Below are positions 1-9,421 of a stretch of 64,000 nucleotides of DNA, piece after piece (within the stretch, counting starts at the first letter, position 1; each line of letters begins with the position of its first letter). Source of the stretch: G965205255 sp965205255 (lineage in GTDB: Bacteria > Pseudomonadota > Gammaproteobacteria > Pseudomonadales > Endozoicomonadaceae). Position numbers and translations under genes: made by a program. The notes beneath the pieces are model-generated. The model was not told where the DNA came from. It made no database searches and was given only the letters and a program-made list of their open reading frames with translations. Location of the stretch: assembly GCA_965205255.1 (NCBI GenBank), contig OZ242051.1, positions 1,984,001-2,048,000 on the forward strand, read 5' to 3'.

Positions 1-646
1 GCGTCTGGGTGTAATCTGTGCAGAATTTTAGTGGGTTATTTCCCTGTCCCTGTAAGGTGGTTACACCTAAGCGCAGTTCATTTTTTAACTCTGTGCGTGT
101 ACGCAGTGACTGCTGAAGCCCCTGGATTGAGGCTTTGAGCATTTCACCAAAACTACGGAGGGCTATTATTTTTTCTTCTTCCTCTAGGGAGGAGAGGTCG
201 GTGCCCAGCGCCTGCTCAAAAGCCTGTAAGGCTTTGTCGGCGACAGAAGACTTAATGATTGTACTTTCAGTATGAGGTGTCGCTTTTTGTTCTGGTGGCT
301 CTTTTAATACCGGTACAGGAATATGTTCACGTAACTGATAGTCGCTTCCGGGAGCTGCCGCCGTTGCCGGGGTTGCGCGTGTGGCTGAGGGCATGGGCTG
401 CCCTTTAGGAAAACGACTGTGGTCATCTGTAAAGGTACCATTACTGCTGTCGTCAGTTAAGAAAAAGCGGCCGTTATCAAAGGACACATGCAGGTGATAG
501 CGGGATAATTCATTCTTTTCGTCAGGCAGTACCCAGTGTGCATCGGGTGCACGGCCTATGGTTCCCCCTTCTGCGCCAAAAATGCGGGAGGTTTTAAATC
601 CTGATGTGTAGTCGCCTGATTGTTTAACGCTGAGAACAAGTTCCAT
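1..646 (-). CDS. tagH: T6SS-associated FHA-domain protein TagH (3' end outside window)
   Basis: An open frame runs from an ATG at 646 to the window edge without a stop; AGGA lies 9-12 bases upstream of the ATG. The first 80 residues form a forkhead-associated (FHA) domain, with GR near residue 31, SRYH, and SSNGTF, the usual phosphothreonine-binding loop residues. A Pro/Ala-rich linker follows, then a helical part containing RTELKNELRL and NNPLKF, which is the signature of the TagH/ImpI family. In characterised T6SSs the FHA protein is phosphorylated by a Ser/Thr kinase and activates assembly; a kinase gene of that type lies at 21601. Only about 215 residues are visible, so the rest of the C-terminal domain is not seen. 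Confidence 0.9.
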   Translation of the reverse strand, partial: MELVLSVKQSGDYTSGFKTSRIFGAEGGTIGRAPDAHWVLPDEKNELSRYHLHVSFDNGRFFLTDDSSNGTFTDDHSRFPKGQPMPSATRATPATAAAPGSDYQLREHIPVPVLKEPPEQKATPHTESTIIKSSVADKALQAFEQALGTDLSSLEEEEKIIALRSFGEMLKASIQGLQQSLRTRTELKNELRLGVTTLQGQGNNPLKFCTDYTQT

Positions 647-1203
647 GTATCGTTATCCTGAGTTATTGGCCACTGGCAGACGTTGCCGCGGGTACTGAAC
701 CACCGATATAGTGGTAGCTTTGTATGTCAGTACATCCTGAAAGGGTCGACACAGCAAGAACGGTAATGAAAAAACAAGTGATTGTGCGCATTAATATGAC
801 TATTACTCAGTGTTATGGGTCAATAACAGGGTAAAACTTATTTACCTGTAAGTATTTTTATACGTTTAAGGTGGATACTTTACCGTGTCTGCTTACTCTT
901 TCTATCCGGGGTTTTAAATCTTTGCCACTTTCTGCTTTTCAGTTTCGCTTGATTTTCCAGCCATTTGCAAAAGGCAGTAATCATTCTTCGGGGCGGTTTT
1001 ACGAAAAAGAAATACATAATAAGTATTAAAAACGAAAAACACAGCGCTCTATTATTCCCTTAAAAATCTGACATTAGAGTCACCCGTTACACAGCACTAC
1101 AAAGAAGCAAAAATTGTTTTGAAGCAATTTCTGCCTCTCTGACTGCTATGTTGTACTCAGAATAAAGCCGTGGTTTTATTCTGAGTACATTTGTGCTGTG
1201 CGC
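647..1203. other. Intergenic region between tagH and hcp
   Basis: No open frame in this stretch resembles a protein. It carries the upstream region of tagH (right to left) and the 3' side of hcp, including the hairpin at 1153-1188. No convincing sigma-70 or sigma-54 promoter was found by eye. Confidence 0.5.
1153..1188 (-). terminator. Long hairpin just downstream of hcp
   Basis: GTACTCAGAATAAA at 1153-1166 is perfectly complementary to 1175-1188, giving a 14-bp stem that can extend inward by G-U pairing. It starts 16 bases after the hcp stop codon. No run of U follows on the minus strand, so it may be a 3' mRNA-stabilising hairpin rather than a classical intrinsic terminator. Confidence 0.5.
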
Positions 1204-1725
1204 TTAAGCAGCAGCAACCGGCTTGCGCCAGTCGTCAGCACCGGAAGTACCCGCCACTTCATGTGTCCAGTCAATCGCACGGTAAGTCATCTCAACTTCT
1301 TCAAGATGGGTAAAGTGTGCATTTTCAGGATTTTGGCAGTTAGGCATTTTTGCTTCAATCTTAGTGATAATGGCATCTGTCAACTTGTGTGTGAAGTAGT
1401 GCTCCTGAGCGCCGTTAGCATTAGTGCGGTACCAGTTAATGGTCACTGTTGGCAGCTTCTCACCAGATGTCAGGGCGTTATAAAGCAGGGGTGAAGACTT
1501 ATCAAAGATCTTAGTGATTTTCACGGCACCGTGCTTACGCTGACCAGAAGGCTGACCTGCCTGCGGGTCTTTCGGCAGTTCAACGGTGTGCTCAAAACCC
1601 TGTACCAGAATTTCGTCTTCATGACCTTCCTGATAGATATTACCGACAGATTCAGCGGTAAAGTTACCTTTGGTGATAGGACCTTGCTTAGCACCACTAA
1701 TACTCATATATGCTGGAGTTGGCAT
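1204..1725 (-). CDS. hcp: T6SS inner-tube protein Hcp (first copy)
   Basis: Encodes 173 residues of the Hcp family, whose hexameric rings stack into the T6SS inner tube and carry effectors. Family features are SISGAKQGPI near the N-terminus, GNIYQEGHEDEILVQGFEH, a SGQRKH segment, IFDKSSPLLYNAL and a terminal YRAIDWTHEVAGTSGADDW. AAGGA precedes the ATG. The gene stands alone between a long upstream region and a strong 3' hairpin, as expected for a highly expressed tube protein. A second, clearly different Hcp is encoded at 6552, so the system has two tube-protein variants. Confidence 0.95.
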   Translation of the reverse strand: MPTPAYMSISGAKQGPITKGNFTAESVGNIYQEGHEDEILVQGFEHTVELPKDPQAGQPSGQRKHGAVKITKIFDKSSPLLYNALTSGEKLPTVTINWYRTNANGAQEHYFTHKLTDAIITKIEAKMPNCQNPENAHFTHLEEVEMTYRAIDWTHEVAGTSGADDWRKPVAAA

Positions 1726-2351
1726 ACGTCATCCTTATTGTTTATCTAGGGTTAATTTTCGAACCTTATTTTGCATATTAAATCAATAAAGTCAATATGT
1801 TATAAATGTATATGTCATTTTTTGATAATTGCTCACAATAGTTGAAGCAATGTTTTCAATGTAAAATTATGTTACTATGTCGTGCAATTTAGTTGATTTC
1901 TAAAAACACAGCGTCTTTCTGTTAAGACACTTTATATGCAACCTGAAGGTAAGATGATAACGCTCAATGCGCTGTGTGAATTTCTTTCTGGTCAGGTGTA
2001 AGTTAGCAGGTAGCGATTTACTATAAAGCGGCCATTTATCAGAAAATCATAGCCTGATTTTGATCCATTACCCATTTTTTTAGTAATTTTGTGTGAAAAT
2101 AAAAAGATACAACCTGTTTTTTTTGGTAATTAAGCAAATGGTGCATTGATGAAATTATTTATATGTATCTTTTTGTTAAATAAAATTCAAAAAATAAAAC
2201 AGCAGACGTATTTAAATTGTTACTTTATGTAGTTAAATTTAATTTTTCTCTTGTTATTCTTTTTTTCATGGATACAATTTACCCTGATTTTGTATTTTAT
2301 TTAATCTTTGTTGATAGTATTACTAGGAATTAATGTATTAGAAGAAAGCGG
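1726..2351. promoter_or_regulatory. Divergent regulatory region between hcp and tssA
   Basis: A 626-base, strongly A+T-rich region between two divergently transcribed T6SS units with no plausible gene inside. Promoters for hcp (minus) and tssA (plus) must lie here or further out, but no clear -35/-10 pair or sigma-54 site was found. The length and A+T richness would suit nucleoid-protein (H-NS/IHF-like) control; that is inference. Confidence 0.45.
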
Positions 2352-3956
2352 ATGTTTGATCAGGAAACATTACTAACAGTTGCAGTAACGCCTATTAAAG
2401 ACGATTCACCATGCGGAGAAGATCTTCGTTATGATGATGTATTTGAAACCATCAGTAGTGAGATTAAAAAGCAACAAAGTATTTATAATACAGAAGCTAT
2501 TGACTGGGCGCTTGTTCTGAAAAAAAGTGTTAGCTTGCTACAAGAGCGTTCAAAAGATTTACGTATTGCCTGTTGGGTGATTCGTGCGTTGATTTATGAA
2601 GAGAATGTCGCTGGCTTATGTAAAGGCATTGTCATGCTCACGGCATTGCAGGATAGTTTCTGGGGTGATGTGTATCCTCAAAAAACAGTTTCACGTGCGA
2701 AAACACTTCAGGCTCTTGTGCCGGTTATCAGCGATGTGCTAGAAACGTATCCGGCAGATCAGGGTAATCTTAGTGATTATCGAATGTTGGCTAATGAGCT
2801 GAAGCGTCTTGATGGTTTTTATGTCGAGAAGCTACCGGATAATGCACCGCTTTTGTTACCGCTTTATCGTGAGCTGCAAACACAGATCGACCGGTTAAGT
2901 GCGACGATGGAAACACCAGCGTCGCCGTCTGTAAAAAAGAAAAGTATGATGGCGCATGTACGGGAAGCGACCCAAAATTTGGTTAAACCGGCATCTGTAA
3001 ACACCGTAACCTGTGATCAGGATGTCACGAGTGTTTTAGCATCACTAAAGAAATCAACGTATTCACTGACTCGGCACTGGTTACAGAAAGATCTTGCTGA
3101 TGTCAGAGTATATGCGTTTAATCGCATGCTGACTTGGGCGGATATTACGCCTCCGGCTGGGGGGCATCCGGCGCCAAAGCATAGTAATGATCTTACTAAG
3201 GAAGAAAGAGCAAAGGATCCTGTACGTACACTGATGCCGTTTACCCTGAAAGATAAGGTAAAAACGTACCAGGCTTATTTAAATAAGGGTGAATTTTCCC
3301 GCCTGATCAGTGAGCTGGAACCACAATTAACTAAACATGCTTTTTGGCTGGAGGGGCATTATCTGATATGGCAAAGCCTTCAGGCGCTGAGTATGAAGAA
3401 AGCTGCCAAAGCCGTTTGTGTAGAAATGGACAAGCTGTTGGATAAGCACCCTGTATTGCCTGAACGACTGTTTGTGGATGGCACACCGTTTGCTTCAGAA
3501 GAAACGCGGCAATGGATTGAGAATGAAGTGCTTGAATCTTCTGTTGAAGTGACGCTTGACTATGACGCTGATACAACGGCCGTTGCTGAATGGGATGTTG
3601 TCTTCAGTCAGGTAATGGCCAGCCTTCAAACCACTGAGTTTACCCAGGCCGTTAAGCCGTTAACAGATGGGATTCAGCAGGCAGAAGGTGAACGCGAACG
3701 GTTTATGTGGCAGCTGACGCTGGCCCGCCTCTGTGTACGGATGAAGAAGCTTGATATTGCTGCAAATCTGCTGGAAATGCTGGACCATACGCTGCAGGAA
3801 AAACAGCTGGATCAGTGGGAGCCTGCACTGACACTGCAGGTGCTTAAATTACGCTATCACTGCTTGCAAAAATTACCTGAAAAACAGGTGAATTCTAAGG
3901 ATAAGCAACAGGTTTATAAACGGCTTTGTTGTGCTGATTTATCGGCAGTGCTTTAG
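2352..3956 (+). CDS. tssA: T6SS assembly protein TssA
   Basis: Encodes 534 residues. The N-terminal ImpA_N domain is recognised by SPCGEDLRYD at residues 19-28 and the following helical region containing DSFWGDVYP. The second half is a helical VasJ/TssA-type C-terminal region rich in Leu and Trp. TssA caps the growing sheath-tube and helps recruit the baseplate. The ATG is preceded by a weak GAAGAAAG. It is the first gene of a plus-strand T6SS unit, 107 bases before tssB. Confidence 0.9.
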   Translation: MFDQETLLTVAVTPIKDDSPCGEDLRYDDVFETISSEIKKQQSIYNTEAIDWALVLKKSVSLLQERSKDLRIACWVIRALIYEENVAGLCKGIVMLTALQDSFWGDVYPQKTVSRAKTLQALVPVISDVLETYPADQGNLSDYRMLANELKRLDGFYVEKLPDNAPLLLPLYRELQTQIDRLSATMETPASPSVKKKSMMAHVREATQNLVKPASVNTVTCDQDVTSVLASLKKSTYSLTRHWLQKDLADVRVYAFNRMLTWADITPPAGGHPAPKHSNDLTKEERAKDPVRTLMPFTLKDKVKTYQAYLNKGEFSRLISELEPQLTKHAFWLEGHYLIWQSLQALSMKKAAKAVCVEMDKLLDKHPVLPERLFVDGTPFASEETRQWIENEVLESSVEVTLDYDADTTAVAEWDVVFSQVMASLQTTEFTQAVKPLTDGIQQAEGERERFMWQLTLARLCVRMKKLDIAANLLEMLDHTLQEKQLDQWEPALTLQVLKLRYHCLQKLPEKQVNSKDKQQVYKRLCCADLSAVL

Positions 3957-4063
3957 CCGTGAGTATCGTAGGTTATTGTTATCTAAAGACTGTTTTACTG
4001 CCGGTCAGATACTAGTTTACAGCAGTATATGATAAACATACGTTAAGACTAAAAGGAAAAAAA

Positions 4064-4579
4064 ATGAGTAGTAATGGTTCTGTCGCGCCTAAAGAGCGTA
4101 TTAATGTCACATTCAAGCCTGCAGCAAGTGTGCAGGAAGAAAAAGAACTTCCGTTGAAAACCATGGTGATTGGTGACTTCACGCAACGTGAAGATACACG
4201 CGCGCTGGAAGATCGTAAACCGATTGCTGTTGATAAAACAAACTTCGATGACGTTCTGGCCAATCAGGAACTTTCTCTGGATATCTCTGTGCCTAACCAC
4301 CTGACAAACGGTGAAGAGGATGCGCCGGAAGAGCTGGCGGTTAATCTTAAGTTTAAAGAGCTGAAAGATTTCAATCCTGAAAACATTATTAAGAATGTGT
4401 CTGAACTGCGTGAACTGATGAAGCTGCGTGATGCGCTAGTATCGTTGAAAGGACCTCTGGGTAATGCCCCTGCCTTTCGTAAGGCGATTGAAGAAGTACT
4501 GACGGATGAAGCTGCGCGTACAAGCATTTTGGATGAGCTGAATCTGAAAGAAGAAACAACGATTGTCAGTAAAGACTGA
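4064..4579 (+). CDS. tssB: T6SS contractile sheath small subunit TssB (VipA/ImpB)
   Basis: Encodes 171 residues with the TssB pattern: KERINVTFKPA near the N-terminus, LPLKTMVIGDF, then DKTNFDDVLANQ and a helical C-terminus with LSELRELMKLRDAL-like spacing. TssB pairs with TssC to build the contractile sheath around the Hcp tube. AAGGAAAA precedes the ATG. The gene is 45 bases upstream of tssC, the usual pairing. Confidence 0.95.
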   Translation: MSSNGSVAPKERINVTFKPAASVQEEKELPLKTMVIGDFTQREDTRALEDRKPIAVDKTNFDDVLANQELSLDISVPNHLTNGEEDAPEELAVNLKFKELKDFNPENIIKNVSELRELMKLRDALVSLKGPLGNAPAFRKAIEEVLTDEAARTSILDELNLKEETTIVSKD

Positions 4580-4624
4580 TTATAGAAAGCACATTACCAG
4601 ACACAGAATTAACGGAGTACAACA

Positions 4625-6100
4625 ATGGCTGAAGCAGACGTACTGGAATCTCCAGCAGCGAATTCGCAGGTGGGTATCCTTGATCAGATTATTGAAAAGA
4701 CACAGATAAGCGCTCAGGATGAAGCGTATGGTATTGCTAGGGAAGGTGTTAGCGTTTTTATTCGGGAACTCCTGAAACCTCAGAATGAGAACGAACCGGT
4801 AAAAAAAGCGCTGGTTGATCGAATGATTGCCGACATTGATGCGCGTTTGAGTCAGCAGATGGATGCAATTTTGCATCATCAGAAAGTGCAGGAAATGGAA
4901 TCGGCCTGGCGTGGACTGAAACTGTTGGTTGATCAGACAAATTTTCGTGAAAATAATAAAATTGAAATTTTAAATGTCTCTAAAGATGATCTGCGTGATG
5001 ATCTGGAAGATGCGCCTGAAATTGTGCAGTCTGGTCTGTACAAGCATCTTTATACGGCAGAATATGGCCAGTTTGGTGGTGAGCCTGTGGGCGCACTGAT
5101 TGCCAACTACTATGTTAACCCAACAACGCCAGACATTAAACTGATGCAGAATGTGGCGGCTGTCTCTGCGATGGCACATGCACCGTTTATTGCTTCTGCC
5201 GGCCCTAAGTTTTTTGGCCTGGAAAGCTTTGAAGGCTTACCTAACCTGAAAGACCTGAAAGATCACTTCAGTGGTCCTCAGTTTACCAAATGGCAGGAAT
5301 TCCGTGAGACAGAAGACGCACGTTATGTGGGTTTAACCCTGCCTCGCTTCCTGCTGCGTCAGCCTTATGATCCGGAAGATAATCCGGTAAAAACCTTCAG
5401 CTATAAAGAAGAAGTGTCTGGCAGTCACGAGCATTATCTGTGGGGTAATACGGCCTTTGCCTTTGCGACACGTCTGACAGACAGTTTTGCGAACTATCGC
5501 TGGTGTCCGAATATTATCGGGCCTCAGAGCGGTGGTGCGGTGAAAGATCTTCCCTTGCATCAGTTTGAAAGCATGGGTGAGATTGAAACGAAGATTCCAA
5601 CAGAAGTGCTGGTATCTGACCGCCGTGAGTTTGAACTGGCAGAAGAAGGGTTTATTCCGCTGACCATGCGCAAAGGGTCAGACAATGCGGCGTTTTTCTC
5701 TGCGAACTCTGCACAAAAAGTAAAGTTTTTTGGTAACAGCGAAGAAGGTAAAGCCTCAGAGCTAAATTATAAGCTGGGTACACAGCTGCCTTATCTGTTT
5801 GTTATCTGTCGTCTTGCGCATTATGTTAAAGTGTTACAGCGTGAACAGATTGGCACCTGGAAAGAACGAACTGACCTTGAAAATCAGCTAAACACCTGGA
5901 TTCGTCAGTATATTGCTGACCAGGAAAACCCGCCGGCAGAAGTACGTAGCCGTCGTCCTCTGCGTGCAGCCAGCATTGAGGTGCAGGATGTTGCGGGTAA
6001 CCCTGGCTGGTACCGTGTGAAGCTTTCCGTCAAACCTCACTTTAAGTACATGGGGGCTGACTTTACGTTAAGTCTGGTGGGTAAGCTGGATCAGGAATAA
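4625..6100 (+). CDS. tssC: T6SS contractile sheath large subunit TssC (VipB)
   Basis: Encodes 491 residues, the normal family length. Typical segments are ESAWRGLKLLVDQT (residues about 90-105), NYYVNPTTPDIKLMQ, TLPRFLLRQPY and the C-terminal KFFGNSEEGKASELNYKL followed by RLAHYVKVLQREQIG. TssC forms the sheath outer layer with TssB and is disassembled by ClpV after contraction; clpV is not in this window. AACGGAGTAC lies just before the ATG. Confidence 0.97.
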   Translation: MAEADVLESPAANSQVGILDQIIEKTQISAQDEAYGIAREGVSVFIRELLKPQNENEPVKKALVDRMIADIDARLSQQMDAILHHQKVQEMESAWRGLKLLVDQTNFRENNKIEILNVSKDDLRDDLEDAPEIVQSGLYKHLYTAEYGQFGGEPVGALIANYYVNPTTPDIKLMQNVAAVSAMAHAPFIASAGPKFFGLESFEGLPNLKDLKDHFSGPQFTKWQEFRETEDARYVGLTLPRFLLRQPYDPEDNPVKTFSYKEEVSGSHEHYLWGNTAFAFATRLTDSFANYRWCPNIIGPQSGGAVKDLPLHQFESMGEIETKIPTEVLVSDRREFELAEEGFIPLTMRKGSDNAAFFSANSAQKVKFFGNSEEGKASELNYKLGTQLPYLFVICRLAHYVKVLQREQIGTWKERTDLENQLNTWIRQYIADQENPPAEVRSRRPLRAASIEVQDVAGNPGWYRVKLSVKPHFKYMGADFTLSLVGKLDQE

Positions 6101-6113
6101 TTCAGAGTAACCC

Positions 6114-6518
6114 ATGATGTATAAAGGCAGTCTTTTTGAAAGGCTGACAGGCGCTGCTGCAGATTATTCGCAACAGCCTGCCGGTGAGGCGCTCAAAGCT
6201 TCACTGGCAGCGCACCTGAACCGCTTTCTTAATACCCACATTAATGCCACCGGCGCGATGGCTGATTATGGTATGCCTGATCTTAATGATCTTCGCTTTA
6301 GTACGTATGATGCGATAGATCGGGTAAAAAAACATTTAGAAGCTGCGGTTCCAAAGTATGACCCCCGTTTAAGTAATGTTTCTGTAGTACAGGTAAAAAG
6401 TAAAGACCTGTTTACCGTTAATCTGGTTATTGAAGGCGATGTTCATGTGGGAGGTGAAGTACAGCGCATGCAGTTTAATACACAAATGGGTGATGGCACT
6501 AACATTGTAGTCAGTTGA
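6114..6518 (+). CDS. tssE: T6SS baseplate subunit TssE (gp25-like)
   Basis: Encodes 134 residues of the gp25-like baseplate family. It opens with SLFERLTG and has the diagnostic YGMPDL segment in the middle and DPRLSNVSV towards the C-terminus. TssE links the baseplate to the first sheath ring. It starts 13 bases after tssC; two adjacent ATGs (6114 and 6117) are possible starts. Confidence 0.9.
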   Translation: MMYKGSLFERLTGAAADYSQQPAGEALKASLAAHLNRFLNTHINATGAMADYGMPDLNDLRFSTYDAIDRVKKHLEAAVPKYDPRLSNVSVVQVKSKDLFTVNLVIEGDVHVGGEVQRMQFNTQMGDGTNIVVS

Positions 6519-6551
6519 ACTTTAAATAGCAGCATAAAAAAGGATATTGGT

Positions 6552-7058
6552 ATGTCATTACCTTCGTATTTAAGCATTACCGGTGAACGACAGGGTTTGA
6601 TGAGTCAAGGGGCATCGACAAAAGAGTCTGTAGGTAATTACTGGCAGGAAGGGTTTGAGGATCAGATTCTTGTGACTTCTTTTGATCACCAAATGGATGT
6701 CCCGCTGGAACACCCGATGACCTCATCATCAGGGCAACGCTGTCACCAGCCTTTTATTCTCACAAAGCGACTCGATAAAAGTTCACCTCTGCTTGCAACA
6801 GCACTTAACACCGGTGAAGCCATTACCGACTGCTGTCTGACCATTTTTCGTTACGGTGAAAACGCCGGGCTAGAAAAACTGTATACGGTTAAACTTCAGA
6901 ATGCCCGTATTGTAAAAGTGCATTATCAGATGCCGCATATCGATCTGGCAAAATCGGTCTACCCGATTGAAACCATTGGTTTTTCATACCAGCGGATTGA
7001 CTGGCAGCACGAAGGGGCAAGCACCACCGGCATGGACAGCTGGAATGATCAGCTGTGA
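6552..7058 (+). CDS. hcp: Second Hcp, linked to the downstream effector
   Basis: Encodes 168 residues of the Hcp family, with SITGERQGLM, GNYWQEGFEDQILVTSFDH, SSGQRCHQP, RLDKSSPLL and YQRIDWQHEGASTTGMDSW. It differs at many positions from the copy at 1204. AAAAAGGATATTGGT precedes the ATG. Its last codons overlap the GTG start of the effector gene by GTGA, so the two are probably translationally coupled. Such pairing usually marks a specialised Hcp that carries the neighbouring effector inside its ring; that role is inferred. Confidence 0.93.
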   Translation: MSLPSYLSITGERQGLMSQGASTKESVGNYWQEGFEDQILVTSFDHQMDVPLEHPMTSSSGQRCHQPFILTKRLDKSSPLLATALNTGEAITDCCLTIFRYGENAGLEKLYTVKLQNARIVKVHYQMPHIDLAKSVYPIETIGFSYQRIDWQHEGASTTGMDSWNDQL

Positions 7059-9421
7059 GCGATATACACACTAGCACACTGGAAGCGCTAGACCACAAGC
7101 TTGAAAATCTTGGCCTTACGGGGATTCAAAATCACAGCCTTCTGAATGATCCTGTGGCGCGCATTCAGGCAAATAATGAGCTGGCGCTGTTTATTGCGGG
7201 CACTCGTTATAAAGTCCTGAACCGGGAGCTGTCTGAAGACGAGGCACATACTGCCATTGACGCACGCATGCAGGCGTTTTCCAACGCTGAACAGCAACGA
7301 AGGGTTCACTGCCCAAACACGCAGATGCAGGGGCGCAAGGCGGAAGATATCTGGGGAACAGCGTCCCCCGAAGACCATCATCCGGTTAAAATCCGTATTA
7401 CCTATCCCGCAAGCAGTAAGGGCCGTTCTACTGAGGCTATGGAGCAGGCCAAGACACCACCCGCACCGAAGGATCCTGCCAAAGGCGGGATTAAAGTTAA
7501 GCTGATTGATGAACATGGAAAACCCATTGCAGGGGTGCCTTATATTCTGGAAGACGGGCACCCTAAAGGCACCACTAATGCTGATGGCGAGCTGTTACAT
7601 ACAGATGTGAACGAAAGTCAGTTTGTGTATTTTAACGATGATACCTCGCAGTTGAGACAAGCCGAAAAGCATTTTGAGCAGCGTTTGTCTGAAGTGCTTA
7701 GCCAGTTACTGGCAAAAGCGACAGCCAACGCTCAGCAGGAGCAGGCGGCTTTTGATAAAAAGGCCGGGACTCATGAAATCATCCGCCTGGCAGATTACGC
7801 CTATTATGTGGGCAAAGGTGCGATGGAAGGGGTAGCCTCTGCCACCAAAAGCTTGCTTGAAGCCATAAAAAAACTGAACAATATTGCCGGCGGCCTGATG
7901 ATGGACCCGGCAGAAGAGCTTCAGACGCTGGCTAATGAGGCGCTGGAAACCGGCCATGCGCTGGTCAATGCTTACCTTAAAGTACGATTGTTGTTGCAGG
8001 ATAAAGAATGTCGTCGTCGTTTTGAAATCTTCACCAAAAAGTACTTTGCACTGTGTAAGCACTATCCGGCATACGCTACAGAAAGCGGGGCAGAGTTTTT
8101 GGGCAGCGGTGCCATCATGGTGCTGGTCACAGCTGTTACCGGCGGTGCTGCCGTGTCTTTGTTTAAAGGCGCAGCACAGGAACTGACATGGTTAAATAAT
8201 GTCGTTAACCGGCTGGTTGAGATCAAGCTTAAACTGGCCAAAGCACCCCGTACACTGGCACGTTATCAAAACAATATCTCAGAAAAAAAAGCCGAAGTCG
8301 TCACGCTTAAATCGCTGAAGGTTGAGAAGGAAGAAAAGGTCTCGCGCTTTGAGCCACTGGAAGGCATCAGCAGCTTAACCGAAGCCACAGCTGCGCTTAA
8401 TCGTATGCGCTGTGTATTATCCAATACACAGCATTATGTGACGAAATATACCGATGCTGAATTGCTTGAACGGGCGGAGCAAAGTGAGATTAAAAAGCCC
8501 CGCTTTATGATCAGCTTTATGGCAAAGGGTGAAAGAGACAGTCTGCATTTTTATCCAGAAATGTCTGAAACCGGTGTGGGCAGAATCTGGATGACCGATT
8601 TAGACAGCATCATTGAGTGCGACAGTGATCCCCGGCTGATTACCGCACTGCTGGGTGCGCCCTATGATCCTGAAGCTGAATATGAACTTCATATCATCGA
8701 CACCCATGCGCTGGATGAAGGTGAGCTTGGCCGGTTGTTTTCCCCCACATGGGAAAAGGTCGGGCAGGAGGGCAGTGAAATCCTGAGCAACGTGGTGGAC
8801 ACGGAGGTATTCAAATCGGTGATGCAGGAAAGCTATAAAGACACCTACTTTGAGCTGATGCAACAGTTCTGGCGTTGGTCGGATGAACAAAAGAAGCGCT
8901 GGCAGGTGCCGTTAAGAACTGCTCTCAGGGAAAACAACACCATAAAGCTACAAGAAGCACTTAGAGACTTGGGTATCGATAAGAAAGACATCCTTAAAAA
9001 AGACTACATCAGCAAACTGCAAAACCCGGCTACTCAGGACAGAACGTTATCTGATCTGGCAAACAGTTATAGCGGGTTTCATCAGTTTAATAAAGAAGCT
9101 ACAAAAAACTTTTTCAATGAAGCTCTGGGTAAAAATACGCTAGCTGCTAAATCTGCAAAAACCCGTCATCTTGCAGCCACAGAGACAGGCTGTAACACCT
9201 GGTTTGCGGGTAATGGTGTGACGGAGCGTGATAACCGCTTTTTATCAAAAGCTGCCAGTGATCTCGTGCCTGATAAAAAATACGGTGCGGTGGAAGTGCT
9301 GAGCATTTTCCGTGCCACCAAACCTGAACTGTTAGACCAGGAAGCACCCAAACTGGATGCCTTGCGCGAAAAAAATGCGTTAGTCACCCTTCCCCTCACC
9401 CCCATTGAAGGACTGAAGTAA
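7055..9421 (+). CDS. Multi-domain T6SS effector with toxin-like C-terminus (array module 1)
   Basis: Encodes 788 residues from a GTG overlapping the hcp2 stop. Residues 1-140 are unassigned. Residues about 145-190 look like a transthyretin-like/carboxypeptidase-regulatory fold (VKLIDEHGKPIAGVPY, then GTTNADGEL), common in T6SS cargo. Residues 200-345 are mostly helical, and a hydrophobic segment near 350-370 could cross a membrane. From residue about 561 (LFSPTWEKVG) to the end the protein matches eight downstream orphan genes, marking this as the exchangeable toxin tip. I do not recognise the toxin fold; the invariant stretch contains ATETGCN, FAGNGVTERDNRFLS and FRATKPELLDQE. No VgrG or PAAR motif is seen. 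The putative immunity gene starts directly after the stop. Confidence 0.8.
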   Translation: MSDIHTSTLEALDHKLENLGLTGIQNHSLLNDPVARIQANNELALFIAGTRYKVLNRELSEDEAHTAIDARMQAFSNAEQQRRVHCPNTQMQGRKAEDIWGTASPEDHHPVKIRITYPASSKGRSTEAMEQAKTPPAPKDPAKGGIKVKLIDEHGKPIAGVPYILEDGHPKGTTNADGELLHTDVNESQFVYFNDDTSQLRQAEKHFEQRLSEVLSQLLAKATANAQQEQAAFDKKAGTHEIIRLADYAYYVGKGAMEGVASATKSLLEAIKKLNNIAGGLMMDPAEELQTLANEALETGHALVNAYLKVRLLLQDKECRRRFEIFTKKYFALCKHYPAYATESGAEFLGSGAIMVLVTAVTGGAAVSLFKGAAQELTWLNNVVNRLVEIKLKLAKAPRTLARYQNNISEKKAEVVTLKSLKVEKEEKVSRFEPLEGISSLTEATAALNRMRCVLSNTQHYVTKYTDAELLERAEQSEIKKPRFMISFMAKGERDSLHFYPEMSETGVGRIWMTDLDSIIECDSDPRLITALLGAPYDPEAEYELHIIDTHALDEGELGRLFSPTWEKVGQEGSEILSNVVDTEVFKSVMQESYKDTYFELMQQFWRWSDEQKKRWQVPLRTALRENNTIKLQEALRDLGIDKKDILKKDYISKLQNPATQDRTLSDLANSYSGFHQFNKEATKNFFNEALGKNTLAAKSAKTRHLAATETGCNTWFAGNGVTERDNRFLSKAASDLVPDKKYGAVEVLSIFRATKPELLDQEAPKLDALREKNALVTLPLTPIEGLK

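Noticed and set aside
674..687. Sigma-54-like site TGGCAGACGTTGCC upstream of tagH
   Set aside because: The GG and GC pairs are separated by eight bases instead of ten, so the spacing is wrong for a -24/-12 promoter.
1204..7058. Prophage tail module
   Set aside because: TssB, TssC, TssE and Hcp are related to phage tail parts, but TssA, TagH and the kinase identify a T6SS, and no capsid, terminase or lysis genes are present.
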